Part shown: positions 1 through 8,384 of the stretch, in pieces
Layout of the letters: every line of letters starts with the position of its first letter
How positions within the stretch are numbered: the first letter of the stretch is position 1
From: Massilia sp. IC2-278
GTDB lineage: Bacteria; Pseudomonadota; Gammaproteobacteria; Burkholderiales; Burkholderiaceae_D
Assembly (NCBI RefSeq): GCF_020708045.1
Contig: NZ_JAJFES010000003.1
Span: 62,001 to 126,000 of the forward strand
Length of the DNA: 64,000 bases
Direction of reading: 5' to 3'
The notes under the pieces: model-generated
What the model saw: the letters and a program-made list of their open reading frames with translations, nothing else
The model's database searches: none
What the model was told of the DNA's origin: nothing
Translations under genes and position numbers: made by a program

Positions 1-19
1 GTCATCCAAGGAAAGCGCC

Positions 20-403
20 ATGCCAAGCCCATCCGATCTCCCGAAGCCGACCGCGGCCGAACTCGACCTCCTGCAGGTGCTGTGGCCGCTCGGCGCCGCC
101 ACCGCGCGCCAGGTGCATGAAAGCATGCAGAAGACCCGGCCCGACGTCACCTATGCCACCGTGCTGCGCCTGATGCAGATCATGCACACCAAGGGCCTCC
201 TGATCCGCGACGAAAGCGAGCGTTCGCACGTGTATGCGCCGGCCCAGCCGCAGGATTCGCTGCAGACCAACCTGCTGAAGGACCTGATGCAGCGCGCCTT
301 TGCCGGCTCGGCCAAGGCCCTGGTGCTGGCCGCGCTGAAAAGCGGCATCTCGAAGAAGGAACGTGCCGAGATCGAAAAGCTGCTGAAGGAGGACAAGGAA
401 TGA
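20..403 (+). CDS. BlaI/MecI/CopY-family transcriptional repressor
   Basis: A 127-residue winged-helix repressor. The N-terminal half (about residues 8-80) has the family pattern: LDLLQVLW, then ATARQVHESM, then VTYATVLRLMQIMHTKGLL as recognition helix and wing. The basic, Lys/Glu-rich C-terminus is where family members dimerise and are cleaved. AAGGAAA lies just upstream of the ATG. The stop codon overlaps the start of the following M56 protease gene by 4 bases, the classical BlaI-BlaR1 pairing, so it probably represses its own operon until cut or displaced by the partner. No beta-lactamase lies nearby, so the controlled target is unknown. Confidence 0.9.
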   Translation: MPSPSDLPKPTAAELDLLQVLWPLGAATARQVHESMQKTRPDVTYATVLRLMQIMHTKGLLIRDESERSHVYAPAQPQDSLQTNLLKDLMQRAFAGSAKALVLAALKSGISKKERAEIEKLLKEDKE

Positions 404-1662
404 CCCTGCCAATGTTCGTTTCCCAGCTCGGCTGGGTGCTGCTCGACTTCGTCTGGCAAGGTGCGCTGATCGGCTGCGAAACCGCGCTGCTGCTGCTCGC
501 CCTGCGCAATGCGCGCGCCGAAACGCGCTACCTGGTCGCCTGCAGCGGCCTGCTGCTGTGCCTGCTGTGGCCGGCTGCCACGCTGGTGCTGCGCCTGTCG
601 CATGGCGCGGATGCCGGCGCTAGCGCCCTGCCCCTCGGCCCCTTGCTGGCCGGCGGCGCGACGCAAGCCGATAGCTGGCGCGAACTCTTGCAGGGCAACC
701 TGTCCTGGATGGTCGGCGCCTGGGCGCTCTGCGCGGCGGCCCTGGCCCTGCGCATGGTGCTCGGTTTGTTGTGGATCGGCAGGGCGGCGCGCCACGAGGG
801 CGGCAACGCGCAGTGGCAGGCGCGCCTGGACACGCTGGCGCGCGGCTTCGGCATTGCCCGCGCGGTGCGCCTGCAGGTGGTCGACGGCCTGGCCAGCCCG
901 GTCACGGCGGGGTGGTGGAAGCCGGTGGTGCTGGTGCCGGCGTCCCTGGTGTCGGGCATGCCGCCGCAGCTGCTGGAAGCCCTGCTGGCGCATGAACTGG
1001 CGCACGTGCGCCGCTGCGACTACCTGGTCAACCTGGTACAGAGTGTGATCGAGACCCTGCTGTTCTACCATCCGGCCGTGTGGTGGATCTCGCACCGCGT
1101 CCGCGTCGAGCGCGAACACATTGCCGACGACCTGGCCGCGCGCCGGATCGGCGAACCGCGGCGCCTTGCCCTGGCGCTTTCCGAACTGGAGAAACTCCAG
1201 TTCTCCAACAACAAACTGGCCATGGCGGCCAATGGAGGAGATCTCATGCAACGCATCAAACGACTGGTCCGTCCCGATATGCAGGCACTGAACTGGAAGG
1301 CCGCGATTCCCGTGCTGGGCTTGAGCGCCACCCTGCTGGTTGGCTGCGCGCAGACGCCGATGGCCGACAGCGCGGCCGACGCCGTCACCACCCCGCCGCT
1401 CGCACAGTTCAACAGCTGCGCCAAGCCGATGTACCCGGCCGAAGCGCTGGCCAAGCGGCTCCAGGGCACGGTGACCTTGCAGTTCAAGGTCGAGGCTGAC
1501 GGCAGCGTGCAGGACTCGAAGGTGATGAAGTCGAGCGGGGATGCGTCGCTCGACGAAGCGGCGCGCGTGGCGATTGCGAAGTGCACCTTTACGCCGGCAA
1601 CGGTGAACGGCAAGCCGAAGGCGGCGTGGGCGCCGGTGCAGTACGTGTGGTCGCTGTCGTAA
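400..1662 (+). CDS. M56-family (BlaR1-like) membrane metalloprotease with C-terminal TonB-like domain
   Basis: A 420-residue protein. Several hydrophobic N-terminal segments (about residues 5-35, 45-65, 100-128) precede a cytosolic zinc-protease domain with HELAH at 198-202. A further hydrophobic segment containing a Cys (LLVGCAQ) sits near 305-315. In BlaR1 the C-terminus is a penicillin-binding sensor; here the last ~85 residues instead resemble the TonB C-terminal fold (MYPAEAL, GTVTLQFKVEADGSV, LDEAARVAIAKCTFTPA). The protease presumably inactivates the BlaI-like repressor in response to a periplasmic signal, but the signal is unlikely to be a beta-lactam bound by a serine sensor. M56-TonB_C combinations exist in other Proteobacteria; the ligand is unknown. 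Confidence 0.85.
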   Translation: MTLPMFVSQLGWVLLDFVWQGALIGCETALLLLALRNARAETRYLVACSGLLLCLLWPAATLVLRLSHGADAGASALPLGPLLAGGATQADSWRELLQGNLSWMVGAWALCAAALALRMVLGLLWIGRAARHEGGNAQWQARLDTLARGFGIARAVRLQVVDGLASPVTAGWWKPVVLVPASLVSGMPPQLLEALLAHELAHVRRCDYLVNLVQSVIETLLFYHPAVWWISHRVRVEREHIADDLAARRIGEPRRLALALSELEKLQFSNNKLAMAANGGDLMQRIKRLVRPDMQALNWKAAIPVLGLSATLLVGCAQTPMADSAADAVTTPPLAQFNSCAKPMYPAEALAKRLQGTVTLQFKVEADGSVQDSKVMKSSGDASLDEAARVAIAKCTFTPATVNGKPKAAWAPVQYVWSLS

Positions 1663-1718
1663 GAAGCGCTTCGGCCGGCAGTGGTCCGATTCGTTGAACG
1701 ATAGCCTGCGGCATCAAC

Positions 1719-1916
1719 CGTACGGTGGGCACTCCGTGCCCACGCGGAACGATGATCATGGTTGCCGCTCGACGTATCGAGATTGACGCAGGTTGTCGGC
1801 GTGTCAGGAGCGTATCGCCAGCATATCCATCATGGTTGACGCCGCGGAGCGAATGGCCGCGGCAGCGGACGATGGACAAGCACGTAACCGCGTGGGCACG
1901 GGGTGCCCACCGTACG
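1719..1916. repeat. Composite inverted-repeat element, copy 1
   Basis: Two hairpin arms in opposite orientation bound about 140 bases: CGTACGGTGGGCAC...GTGCCCACGCGG at 1719-1746 and CCGCGTGGGCAC...GTGCCCACCGTACG at 1889-1916. Related elements lie at 22458-22654 and 58028-58206, and this interior shares the TTGCCGCTCG core with the copy at 22458. It fills most of the 360-base gap between the convergent M56 and scoB genes. Short open frames inside are repeat artefacts. Confidence 0.8.
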
Positions 1917-1976
1917 TTACCGCCTGCGAATCCGGACGTACCTCGATCATGCGCGCGCAGCCGCAGTAAACGACAA

Positions 1977-2000
1977 AGGGCGCTGATATGTCAGCGCCCT
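1977..2000 (-). terminator. Hairpin terminator after scoB
   Basis: Ten-base stem AGGGCGCTGA/TCAGCGCCCT with a TATG loop just beyond the scoB stop; on the minus strand it is followed by TTTGTCG, a weak U-tract. Confidence 0.65.
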
Positions 2001-2022
2001 CTTCATTCAACGCGACGAAGGT

Positions 2023-2673
2023 TTACACCGCCGACACGTCCAGCTCCGCTCCGGTCGCCGCCAGCACGTCTTCCTTGCTGACACCCGGCGCCAGCTCCAC
2101 CAGCTTCAGCCCGGTGCCGGTCACGTCGATCACGCCCAGGTCGGTAATGATGCGGTCCACCACGCCCAGGCCGGTCAGCGGCAGGTCGCACTTCTTGAGG
2201 ATCTTGTGCGAAGTCGAACCGTCCTTGGCCGTGGCCACGTGTTCCATCACCACGACCACGCGCTTGACGCCGGCCACCAGGTCCATCGCGCCGCCCATGC
2301 CCTTCACCATCTTGCCCGGGATCATCCAGTTGGCCAGGTCGCCGCCTTCCGACACCTGCATCGCACCGAGGATGGCGAGGTTGATCTTGCCGCCGCGGAT
2401 CATGCCGAAGGAATCGGCCGAGCTGAAGTAGGAAGCGCCCGGCAGCGCGGTGACGGTCTGCTTGCCGGCGTTGATCAGGTCCGCGTCGACGGCGTCGTCC
2501 GTCGGGAACGGGCCGATGCCGAGCAGGCCGTTTTCCGATTGCAGGAAGACTTCGATGTCCTGCGGCACATAGTTGGCGACCAGGGTCGGCAAGCCGATGC
2601 CCAGGTTCACATAAAAGCCGTCCTGCAGCTCCTTCGCTGCGCGCGCGGCCATTTCGTCACGAGTCCATGCCAT
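2023..2673 (-). CDS. scoB: 3-oxoacid CoA-transferase subunit B
   Basis: A 216-residue beta subunit of succinyl-CoA:3-ketoacid CoA-transferase, which moves CoA from succinyl-CoA to acetoacetate in ketone-body and short-chain keto-acid use. It has the [15 protein letters not shown] segment near residue 23 and the catalytic glutamate in QSENGLLG (Glu47), plus the GGAMDLVAG region of the family. Length is normal. It is co-transcribed 21 bases downstream of scoA. Related AtoA-type acetate CoA-transferase subunits are similar, so substrate preference is inferred. Confidence 0.92.
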   Translation of the reverse strand: MAWTRDEMAARAAKELQDGFYVNLGIGLPTLVANYVPQDIEVFLQSENGLLGIGPFPTDDAVDADLINAGKQTVTALPGASYFSSADSFGMIRGGKINLAILGAMQVSEGGDLANWMIPGKMVKGMGGAMDLVAGVKRVVVVMEHVATAKDGSTSHKILKKCDLPLTGLGVVDRIITDLGVIDVTGTGLKLVELAPGVSKEDVLAATGAELDVSAV

Positions 2674-2694
2674 GTTCTGTCTCCGAATGATCTT

Positions 2695-3393
2695 TTAGTT
2701 GGCGCGCACGGTGCGCTGTTCGATGCGCTTTTCCGGCGTCGGGTTATGGACGATGCGGTGCACGAAGATGCTTGGGGTGTGCACCTGGTCCGGGTCGATC
2801 TCGCCGATCTCGACCAGTTCCTCGACTTCCGCGATGCAGACCTTGCCCGCGGTGGCCACGTTCGGATTGAAGTTGCGCGCGGTCTTGCGGAACACCAGGT
2901 TGCCGGCCTTGTCTGCCTTCCAGGCCTTGACCAGGGAAACGTCGGGCACCAGTGCGTGCTCCATCACGTAGTGTTCGCCGTCGAATTCGCGCGTTTCCTT
3001 GCCGTCGGCAACGATGGTGCCGTAGCCGGTTTTCGTGAAGAAGGCCGGGATGCCGGCGCCGCCTGCGCGCAGCTTCTCGGCCAGCGTGCCCTGCGGGGTG
3101 AATTCGAGTTCGAGTTCGCCGGCCAGGAACTGGCGTGCGAATTCCTTGTTTTCGCCCACGTAGGAGGCGATCATCTTCTTGATCTGGCGCGTTTCCAGCA
3201 GCTGGCCGAGGCCGAAGCCGTCCACGCCCGCGTTGTTGGAAATGGCCGTGAGTTGTTTGACGCCCGAATCGCGCAGCGCTTCGATCAGCGCCTCGGGAAT
3301 GCCGCACAGGCCGAAGCCGCCGACCGCGACCATCTGGCCGTCTTGCACGACGCCGGCCAGCGCCGATGCCGCGTCTGGATACACTTTGTTCAT
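2695..3393 (-). CDS. scoA: 3-oxoacid CoA-transferase subunit A
   Basis: A 232-residue alpha subunit. The N-terminus MNKVYPDAASAL with VAVGGFGLCGIPEALIEAL (about 23-41) is the CoA-transferase family I signature, followed by LTAISNNAG and the TPQGTLAEKLRAGGAGIPAFFT segment. It forms the heteromer with the downstream scoB product. The gene diverges from the PAS-LuxR regulator at 3551, leaving a 157-base shared upstream region, so that regulator is a plausible controller; this is inference from position only. Confidence 0.92.
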   Translation of the reverse strand: MNKVYPDAASALAGVVQDGQMVAVGGFGLCGIPEALIEALRDSGVKQLTAISNNAGVDGFGLGQLLETRQIKKMIASYVGENKEFARQFLAGELELEFTPQGTLAEKLRAGGAGIPAFFTKTGYGTIVADGKETREFDGEHYVMEHALVPDVSLVKAWKADKAGNLVFRKTARNFNPNVATAGKVCIAEVEELVEIGEIDPDQVHTPSIFVHRIVHNPTPEKRIEQRTVRAN

Positions 3394-3550
3394 ACCCGTC
3401 CCTTTTATGAGTTAAGCCCGGAAAGCTCTTTATGTCCTGCAGAGTAGAGCGAGCCAGCATAAAATACGCTTGCGCAAAGCACAATACCGTAGAAATACCG
3501 CCCTGCGCCGAACACGCTTCCTTCTCCGTTCTCCAGTCGACCTGCATCAG

Positions 3551-4111
3551 ATGAATTCATCATACGCCATTGATTACGAAATGATTTTCCAGCATGCCCC
3601 GGTCGGCATGTGCATTTCGGTGAACCGTGTGATCCAGTCCGGCAATGTAGCGCTAGCATCGATGTTCGGCTACGAACGCGGCCAGCTCGACGGCCAGTCC
3701 TTCGCCGTGCTGTATCCGACCATGGATGAATTCCTGCGCACCGGCGACCGCATCGTGCCGATCATGAATGCGCGCGGGCGCTATTCCGACGAGCGCATCA
3801 TGCGCCGCGGCGATGGAGAATTGTTCTGGTGCCACGTCACCGGCCGCTCGCTGGACCCGACCGAGCCGCTCGGCGCCGGCGTCTGGACCTTCGAGGACGT
3901 GAGCGAAAAGCGCCCCGTCACAGCCGAGCTCACGCCGCGCGAACGCGAGATCGCGGCGCTGCTGGTGGAAGGAAAAACCAGCAAGATCATTGCCCGCGAA
4001 ACCGATCTCAGCCCACGCACGGTGGAGATGCACCGGGCGAAGTTGATGAAGAAGTTTGCGGCATCGACCTCGTCGGAGCTGGTGCACAAGCTGGTGGGTG
4101 TGGCGCGCTGA
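3551..4111 (+). CDS. PAS-LuxR transcriptional regulator
   Basis: A 186-residue protein when started at the ATG at 3551; the frame is open further upstream but lacks family-like sequence there. Residues ~8-120 form a PAS domain (IFQHAPVGMCISV, ALASMFGY, GVWTFEDVSEKR). Residues ~125-186 form a LuxR/NarL-type helix-turn-helix (LTPREREIAALLVEGKTSKIIA, SPRTVEMHRAKLMKKF). There is no receiver domain or autoinducer-binding domain, so it likely responds to a small ligand or redox cue in the PAS. It is divergent from scoAB and convergent with the phosphopantetheinyl transferase gene. Confidence 0.85.
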   Translation: MNSSYAIDYEMIFQHAPVGMCISVNRVIQSGNVALASMFGYERGQLDGQSFAVLYPTMDEFLRTGDRIVPIMNARGRYSDERIMRRGDGELFWCHVTGRSLDPTEPLGAGVWTFEDVSEKRPVTAELTPREREIAALLVEGKTSKIIARETDLSPRTVEMHRAKLMKKFAASTSSELVHKLVGVAR

Positions 4112-4134
4112 AGCCTGCAGATCGATGACTTCGC

Positions 4135-4158
4135 TTCCGGAGTGATTGCACTCCGGAA
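4135..4158. terminator. Hairpin between convergent genes
   Basis: Perfect 10-base stem TTCCGGAGTG/CACTCCGGAA with an ATTG loop, between the PAS-LuxR stop (4111) and the last gene of the aryl-polyene operon (stop at 4169). It lacks a strong U-tract on either strand but is placed to act in both directions. Confidence 0.5.
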
Positions 4159-4168
4159 ACGGAGCGCG

Positions 4169-4801
4169 TCATCTCGTTGCCTCGGCGCGTGAATGCACGC
4201 CGCGCAGGTCGATCATGGCCGGCTCCACATCCAGCGCCGCCATGCTGCTCAGCACGAGCGCCAGGCCAGGAAAGGCGTGGAAGATGTCGTGCACGCCCTT
4301 ACCGCCCAGCTTGATGTGGGCTTCGTAGCGGCACCACATGCGATAGAAAGCGTCCGCACGCGCGGTCGCCTCCAGGACCTTCAGCTGTCCTGCTTCCTCC
4401 GGCCCGAAGGCCTGTTCGGCGATGGCCAGCACATCGCGCGCGGGATCGATGCGTTCGATGTCGAGCCCCACCGGCCCCGTCAAACTGACCGCGCAGGCCA
4501 CCCACTGCCCGCTGTGCGAAATGCTCAGGCCGAGCCCCGGCTGTTCGGGAAAGGCCAGCGCCGGTGCATTCCCTGGCCGCTCGGTCAAGGCGACTGCGCA
4601 TGGTGCGACACCCAGCAGTTCGGCGAGCGCCATGCGCAGCAGTATCCGGCCGGCGACGAACTGGCGCCGTCGCTCGGCGCGCGCGAAACGTTCGTGCCGC
4701 AGGCGCTCGGCATCGTTCAGCCAGCCCAGGCCCGCCGCGAACCAGTCCGCGCCAAGCGGCGCCGTGTCGGCCAGCCACAGCAGCGTCTCTGCCTTTGCCA
4801 T
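4169..4801 (-). CDS. 4'-phosphopantetheinyl transferase (Sfp type)
   Basis: A 210-residue enzyme that attaches the phosphopantetheine arm of CoA to acyl carrier proteins. Diagnostic motifs are visible: RRQFVAGRILLR near 44, SISHSGQWVACAVS near 94, GLDIERIDP near 112 with the metal-binding acidic pair, and W-C-R-Y-E-A-H-I-K near 159. It is the last gene of the aryl-polyene operon, 16 bases after the preceding gene, so its natural substrates are probably the two cluster carrier proteins at 20078-20644. Length fits the short Sfp class. Confidence 0.9.
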   Translation of the reverse strand: MAKAETLLWLADTAPLGADWFAAGLGWLNDAERLRHERFARAERRRQFVAGRILLRMALAELLGVAPCAVALTERPGNAPALAFPEQPGLGLSISHSGQWVACAVSLTGPVGLDIERIDPARDVLAIAEQAFGPEEAGQLKVLEATARADAFYRMWCRYEAHIKLGGKGVHDIFHAFPGLALVLSSMAALDVEPAMIDLRGVHSRAEATR

Positions 4802-4816
4802 GGCTGCCGGTCCGTC

Positions 4817-5257
4817 TTACTTAACTCGGACGAAGTCGGCCTTCAGCGCCACGCCCGTCATCATCGCGCCATCGTGGCACTCGAACTCGGTTTCGCTCGA
4901 ATTCTCGATGTTCTTGTAGTTGCTGACGATGTTCACGACCGCGTTCGCGCCGAGTTCCTGGGCGCGCGCCTTCAGGCGCAGCATGGCCGACAGGAAGGCC
5001 CAGTTGCAGGACTTTTCGGGCGACTTGCCGAAGGAATTGGTCTTCTGGCTGGTCTGGTCGGTGCCCAGCTTTTTCAGCACGGCCGGGGTTTTCTGCTTGC
5101 CGAAGTAGAACTTGACGTCGTCGCCGAGGCGGGACTGGGCGTCGTTGTCGGCCATGGCGGCGTCCAGCGGCATCATCAGCTTGGTGTCGCGCGCCTGCGC
5201 CGGGAGGGTGCTGCCGATGGCGGCGATGGCGGCGACGGTCAGGATCAGTTTTTTCAT
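4817..5257 (-). CDS. Small secreted protein of aryl-polyene clusters (misnamed 'excinuclease ATPase subunit' in databases)
   Basis: A 146-residue protein starting at MKKLILTVAAIAAIG, a clear Sec signal peptide cleaved near ALPAQA-RD. The frame extends 20 codons further upstream but without signal-like sequence, so the 5257 start is preferred. The mature part has two cysteines, a GKSPEKSCNWAFLSAM segment and the hydrophobic GANAVVNIVS. No ATPase motif is present, so the common database name is wrong by sequence. Proteins of this type recur at the ends of aryl-polyene clusters, as I recall; function unknown, probably periplasmic. Confidence 0.7.
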   Translation of the reverse strand: MKKLILTVAAIAAIGSTLPAQARDTKLMMPLDAAMADNDAQSRLGDDVKFYFGKQKTPAVLKKLGTDQTSQKTNSFGKSPEKSCNWAFLSAMLRLKARAQELGANAVVNIVSNYKNIENSSETEFECHDGAMMTGVALKADFVRVK

Positions 5258-5365
5258 GTTGTTATTCACTTGTGGATCGGTGGAAGAACACCGGCGGCGC
5301 TGCCCTGCCGCCGGCACTGTGGAAGCGGACAGGATCGTCCGCCGTGCTGCAATGACGCCGGAAGC

Positions 5366-5947
5366 TTAATTGACGGCTGCGTCGTCGGCGCCGGTCGGGC
5401 CGCCCACGGCCTGGTCGTAGTTGGCGATCACGTAGCTGCTGGCCAGCTTGGCCACGCGGGTCAACATCAGGTTGTCCTGCACGCCCAGGGTAAAGCCGCC
5501 GCTCATCGCATTCGCACGCTGGAAGAATTCCGGCGTGGCGATCACCTTGCCGGTGTTGTCGCGGAAGGTCACGCGCATCAGCACGCCCGAGCTGCCGGCC
5601 AGCGGCCCGAGGAACACGCGCTTGGTGGTGCTCTTGAACGACATCTCTTCGACGACCGGTTCCACGGTCAGCGTGCGGCCATTGGCCGGACGGCTGTTCC
5701 ACTGGGCCAGCGACGGCGCCAGGTCCTTGTCCAGGTTGGCGGCGATCTTGCCCAGCGCGGCCGGGTTGCCCTTGTAGCCTGGCGCGTAGACGACCGGCTT
5801 CACGTCGATGCGGCCATAGGACGAGAACGCGGTGGCCGGCGCCGGGTTATGCGACGACGAGGCCTTGATCTTGGTGGCGCAGCCGCTGACGAGCGGGAGC
5901 GCCACGGCGACGGTGGCGGCGAGAAGGATACGGCGGGTGTTCTTCAT
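5366..5947 (-). CDS. Outer-membrane-type lipoprotein (possibly DUF3313-like)
   Basis: A 193-residue lipoprotein: basic start MKNTRRILL, hydrophobic stretch, and lipobox LVSGC with the acylated Cys near residue 23. Asp does not follow the Cys, so sorting to the outer membrane is expected. The mature region (SSYGRIDVKPVVYAPGY, TLTVEPVVEEMSFKS, GVLMRVTFRDNTGKVIATPEF) resembles lipoproteins of the DUF3313 type, but this assignment is tentative. It follows the last ketosynthase gene by 12 bases and may help place the polyene lipid in the outer membrane. Confidence 0.7.
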   Translation of the reverse strand: MKNTRRILLAATVAVALPLVSGCATKIKASSSHNPAPATAFSSYGRIDVKPVVYAPGYKGNPAALGKIAANLDKDLAPSLAQWNSRPANGRTLTVEPVVEEMSFKSTTKRVFLGPLAGSSGVLMRVTFRDNTGKVIATPEFFQRANAMSGGFTLGVQDNLMLTRVAKLASSYVIANYDQAVGGPTGADDAAVN

Positions 5948-5959
5948 GGTTTATCTCTC

Positions 5960-7198
5960 TTAGGTTTTGGAAGACCAGCGTTTGAAAATCAGGGAGGTGT
6001 TGATACCGCCGAACGCAAAGTTGTTCGACATGACGTACTCGCATTCGAGGCGCCGTCCCTCGCCCCGGATGTAATCCAGTTCCCCGCACTCGGGGTCGAC
6101 ATCAATCAGGTTCAGCGTCGGCGCGAACCAGCCTTCGCGCATCATCTCGATGCTGAACCAGGCCTCCAGCGCGCCGCAGGCGCCCAGGGTGTGGCCCATG
6201 TAGCTCTTCAGGGAGCTGATCGGCATGCGGCTGCCGAACAGCGCGTGCGTGGCCTGGGTCTCGGCCAGGTCGCCCTGCTGGGTGGCGGTGCCGTGCGCGT
6301 TCACGTAGCCGATCGCGTCCGGCGCCAGGCCGGCGTCGTCGAGCGCCAGCTGCATCGCCACCTGCATCGTGGCCGCATTCGGCTGCGTCACGTGGGTGCC
6401 GTCGCTGTTGGTGCCGAAGCCGACCAGCTCGGCGTAGATGGTGGCGCCGCGCGCCAGCGCATGTTCGTACTCTTCCAGGATCAGGCAGCCCGCGCCCTCG
6501 CCGATCACCAGACCGTCGCGCGCGCGGTCGAAGGGGCGCGGCGTGGTCTCGGGCGTGTCGTTGCGGGTGCTGGTGGCGAACAGGGTGTCGAACACGGCGG
6601 CCTCGGTGGCGCACAGCTCCTCGGCGCCGCCGGCGATCATGGCCGTTTGCTTGCCGCTCTGGATCGCCTCGAAGGCGTAGCCGATGCCCTGGCTGCCCGA
6701 GGTGCAGGCCGAGGACGTCGTGAACACGCGCCCGGTTACGCCGAAGAACACGCCGATGTTCACCGGCGCCGTGTGCGCCATCATCTTGATGTAGGTGGTG
6801 GCGTTGATGCCGCGCGTGGTGCGCTCTTCCATCATGCGCCCGAAGTCGCCGATGGCGCTCGGGGTGCCGGCCGAGGAGCCGAACGACACGCCGACCTGGC
6901 CGCTACTCAGGATAGGATGGTCCAGCAGGCCTGCATCCTGCAGCGCCAGTTCGCTGGCGCGGGTGGCGAGCAAGGCCACACGGCCCATGCTGCGCGTGGT
7001 CTTGCGGTTGAAGCGCGGCGACAGTTCGAACGGCATGGCCGGCGCACCCAGGCGCGTGTTCAGGCCTTCGTAGTCGGCCCAGTCATCCATGCGCACGATG
7101 GCGTTCTGGCAGGCGCCGAGGCGCGCGCGGACCGTGGCCCAGTCGTTGCCGAGCGGGCTGATGCCGGCCATGCCGGTGACGACGACGCGGCGCTTCAT
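5960..7198 (-). CDS. apeR: Beta-ketoacyl-ACP synthase, aryl-polyene type
   Basis: A 412-residue ketosynthase starting MKRRVVVTGMAGISPLG; the ATG at 7198 overlaps the ketoreductase stop as ATGA. The full catalytic set is present: Cys165 in SSACTSGS, His302 in NAHGTATQQGD, Lys331 and His336 in LKSYMGHTLGACG. It therefore can perform decarboxylative condensation. By order it corresponds to ApeR, the third ketosynthase of described aryl-polyene systems. The symbol is assigned by cluster position and family, not by phylogeny. Confidence 0.9.
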   Translation of the reverse strand: MKRRVVVTGMAGISPLGNDWATVRARLGACQNAIVRMDDWADYEGLNTRLGAPAMPFELSPRFNRKTTRSMGRVALLATRASELALQDAGLLDHPILSSGQVGVSFGSSAGTPSAIGDFGRMMEERTTRGINATTYIKMMAHTAPVNIGVFFGVTGRVFTTSSACTSGSQGIGYAFEAIQSGKQTAMIAGGAEELCATEAAVFDTLFATSTRNDTPETTPRPFDRARDGLVIGEGAGCLILEEYEHALARGATIYAELVGFGTNSDGTHVTQPNAATMQVAMQLALDDAGLAPDAIGYVNAHGTATQQGDLAETQATHALFGSRMPISSLKSYMGHTLGACGALEAWFSIEMMREGWFAPTLNLIDVDPECGELDYIRGEGRRLECEYVMSNNFAFGGINTSLIFKRWSSKT

Positions 7199-7929
7199 GC
7201 CAGGCCTCCGTTCACCGACAGCACCTGGCGCGTGACGTAACCGGCGTCTTCCGACATCAAATAGCTCACCGCCGCCGCCACTTCGTGCGGCCGGCCGACG
7301 CGGCGCGCCGGGATCATCTTCAGCGCTTCTTCCATCGGTACCTCCTCGATCATGTCGGTTTCGATCAGGCCCGGGGCCACGCAGTTGACCGTGATGCTGC
7401 GCTTGGCCAGTTCCAGCGCCAGCGCCTTGGTGGCGCCGATGATGCCGGCTTTCGCCGCGCTGTAGTTCACCTGGCCGCGGTTGCCGACCAGGCCTGATAC
7501 CGAGGCCATGGTCACGATGCGGCCGGGCTTGCGGCGCTGGACCATCGGCATCACCAGCGGGTTCAGCACATTGAAGAAGCCGTCGAGATTCGTGCCCAGC
7601 ACCTGGTCCCATTCCTCGCCGGTCATGGCCGGGAAGGCGGTATCGCGCGCCACGCCGGCATTCGCCACCACGCCGTAATAGCAGCCGTGGGCCTCGATGT
7701 CGGCCAGCAGCGCGGCGCTCGCCGCATCGCGCTCGGCAATATCGAACTGCAGCACGCGCGCCTGGCCGCCATCGGCCTGGATACCGGCGGCGACCGCATC
7801 GGCTTCCTCGCGGCGCCTGCGGCAATGCACGACCACCGTGTAGCCGTCGCGCGCCAGGCGCTGGGCGATGGCCTTGCCGATGCCGCGCGACGAACCGGTC
7901 ACCAGCACACTCTTGTCCTTACTACTCAT
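7195..7929 (-). CDS. apeQ: 3-oxoacyl-ACP reductase (FabG-like SDR)
   Basis: A 244-residue short-chain dehydrogenase. It has the NADPH fold motif TGSSRGIG (11-18), VVANAGV near 88, and the catalytic Ser143, Tyr156 and Lys160 of NYSAAK. It reduces the beta-keto group after each extension so that the paired dehydratases can set the conjugated double bonds. ATGA overlaps with both neighbours (dehydratase upstream, ketosynthase downstream) imply tight translational coupling. Confidence 0.9.
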   Translation of the reverse strand: MSSKDKSVLVTGSSRGIGKAIAQRLARDGYTVVVHCRRRREEADAVAAGIQADGGQARVLQFDIAERDAASAALLADIEAHGCYYGVVANAGVARDTAFPAMTGEEWDQVLGTNLDGFFNVLNPLVMPMVQRRKPGRIVTMASVSGLVGNRGQVNYSAAKAGIIGATKALALELAKRSITVNCVAPGLIETDMIEEVPMEEALKMIPARRVGRPHEVAAAVSYLMSEDAGYVTRQVLSVNGGLA

Positions 7930-8384
7930 TCTGAACTCCGTTGCAAAAACTCTTCAACATTCTCTGGTTGGAAGACGGTGATCGTGGCCGTGGCCAGCTC
8001 CCGGCCCGTGGCGCCGTCTTCAATGCGGCAATCGAAGGCGCCCAGGCCGTTCTCGCCCTGCAGCGCGCGGTGCACGTGAATGGTCAGCACGCTGCCCAGG
8101 GCGAACGCCGGCACCGCGCAGGCATAGCGCCGCGTACCGAGCAGGAAGCCGACGCGCACCGGTTCGCCGCGCTGTGTGGCCGCGTAGCCCGCGTGCGCCG
8201 CCACGGCCTGCGCCATGTATTCGACGCCGACCCAGGCGCCGACCGCGCCATCGGCCAGGAACATGGTGTCCGGTCCGATGCGCACCTCGGCCGTCAGGTT
8301 TTCCTCGTCGGCCGAAATGAAACGGCCGAGCAGCGACATGGCGCCGCTGTGCGGAACCAGGCTGTGGATGTCGGGCGTATTCAT
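7926..8384 (-). CDS. apeP: 3-hydroxyacyl-ACP dehydratase, hotdog fold
   Basis: A 152-residue protein starting MNTPDIHSLVPHSGAMSLLG. It has the dehydratase-type HSGAMSLL and VGVEYMAQAVAAHAGY segments, the central hotdog helix, and a GFLLGTRRYAC strand. In characterised aryl-polyene systems ApeP works as a complex with a second dehydratase, ApeI. Here the ApeI-like domain is found fused to the AMP ligase at 17819-19537. Start chosen at the ATG overlapping the upstream ketosynthase stop; sequence upstream of it in this frame is antisense-like. Confidence 0.85.
   Translation of the reverse strand: MNTPDIHSLVPHSGAMSLLGRFISADEENLTAEVRIGPDTMFLADGAVGAWVGVEYMAQAVAAHAGYAATQRGEPVRVGFLLGTRRYACAVPAFALGSVLTIHVHRALQGENGLGAFDCRIEDGATGRELATATITVFQPENVEEFLQRSSE

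Noticed and set aside
4817..5257. 'Excinuclease ATPase subunit' name
   Set aside because: No Walker motifs and a clear signal peptide; the name is a propagated database error.
4193..7240. 1015-residue plus-strand open frame across the pigment genes
   Set aside because: Opposite strand to five well-supported genes, His/Gly/Arg-rich without domains. The same applies to the plus-strand frames at 9698-12217 and 52607-55777.
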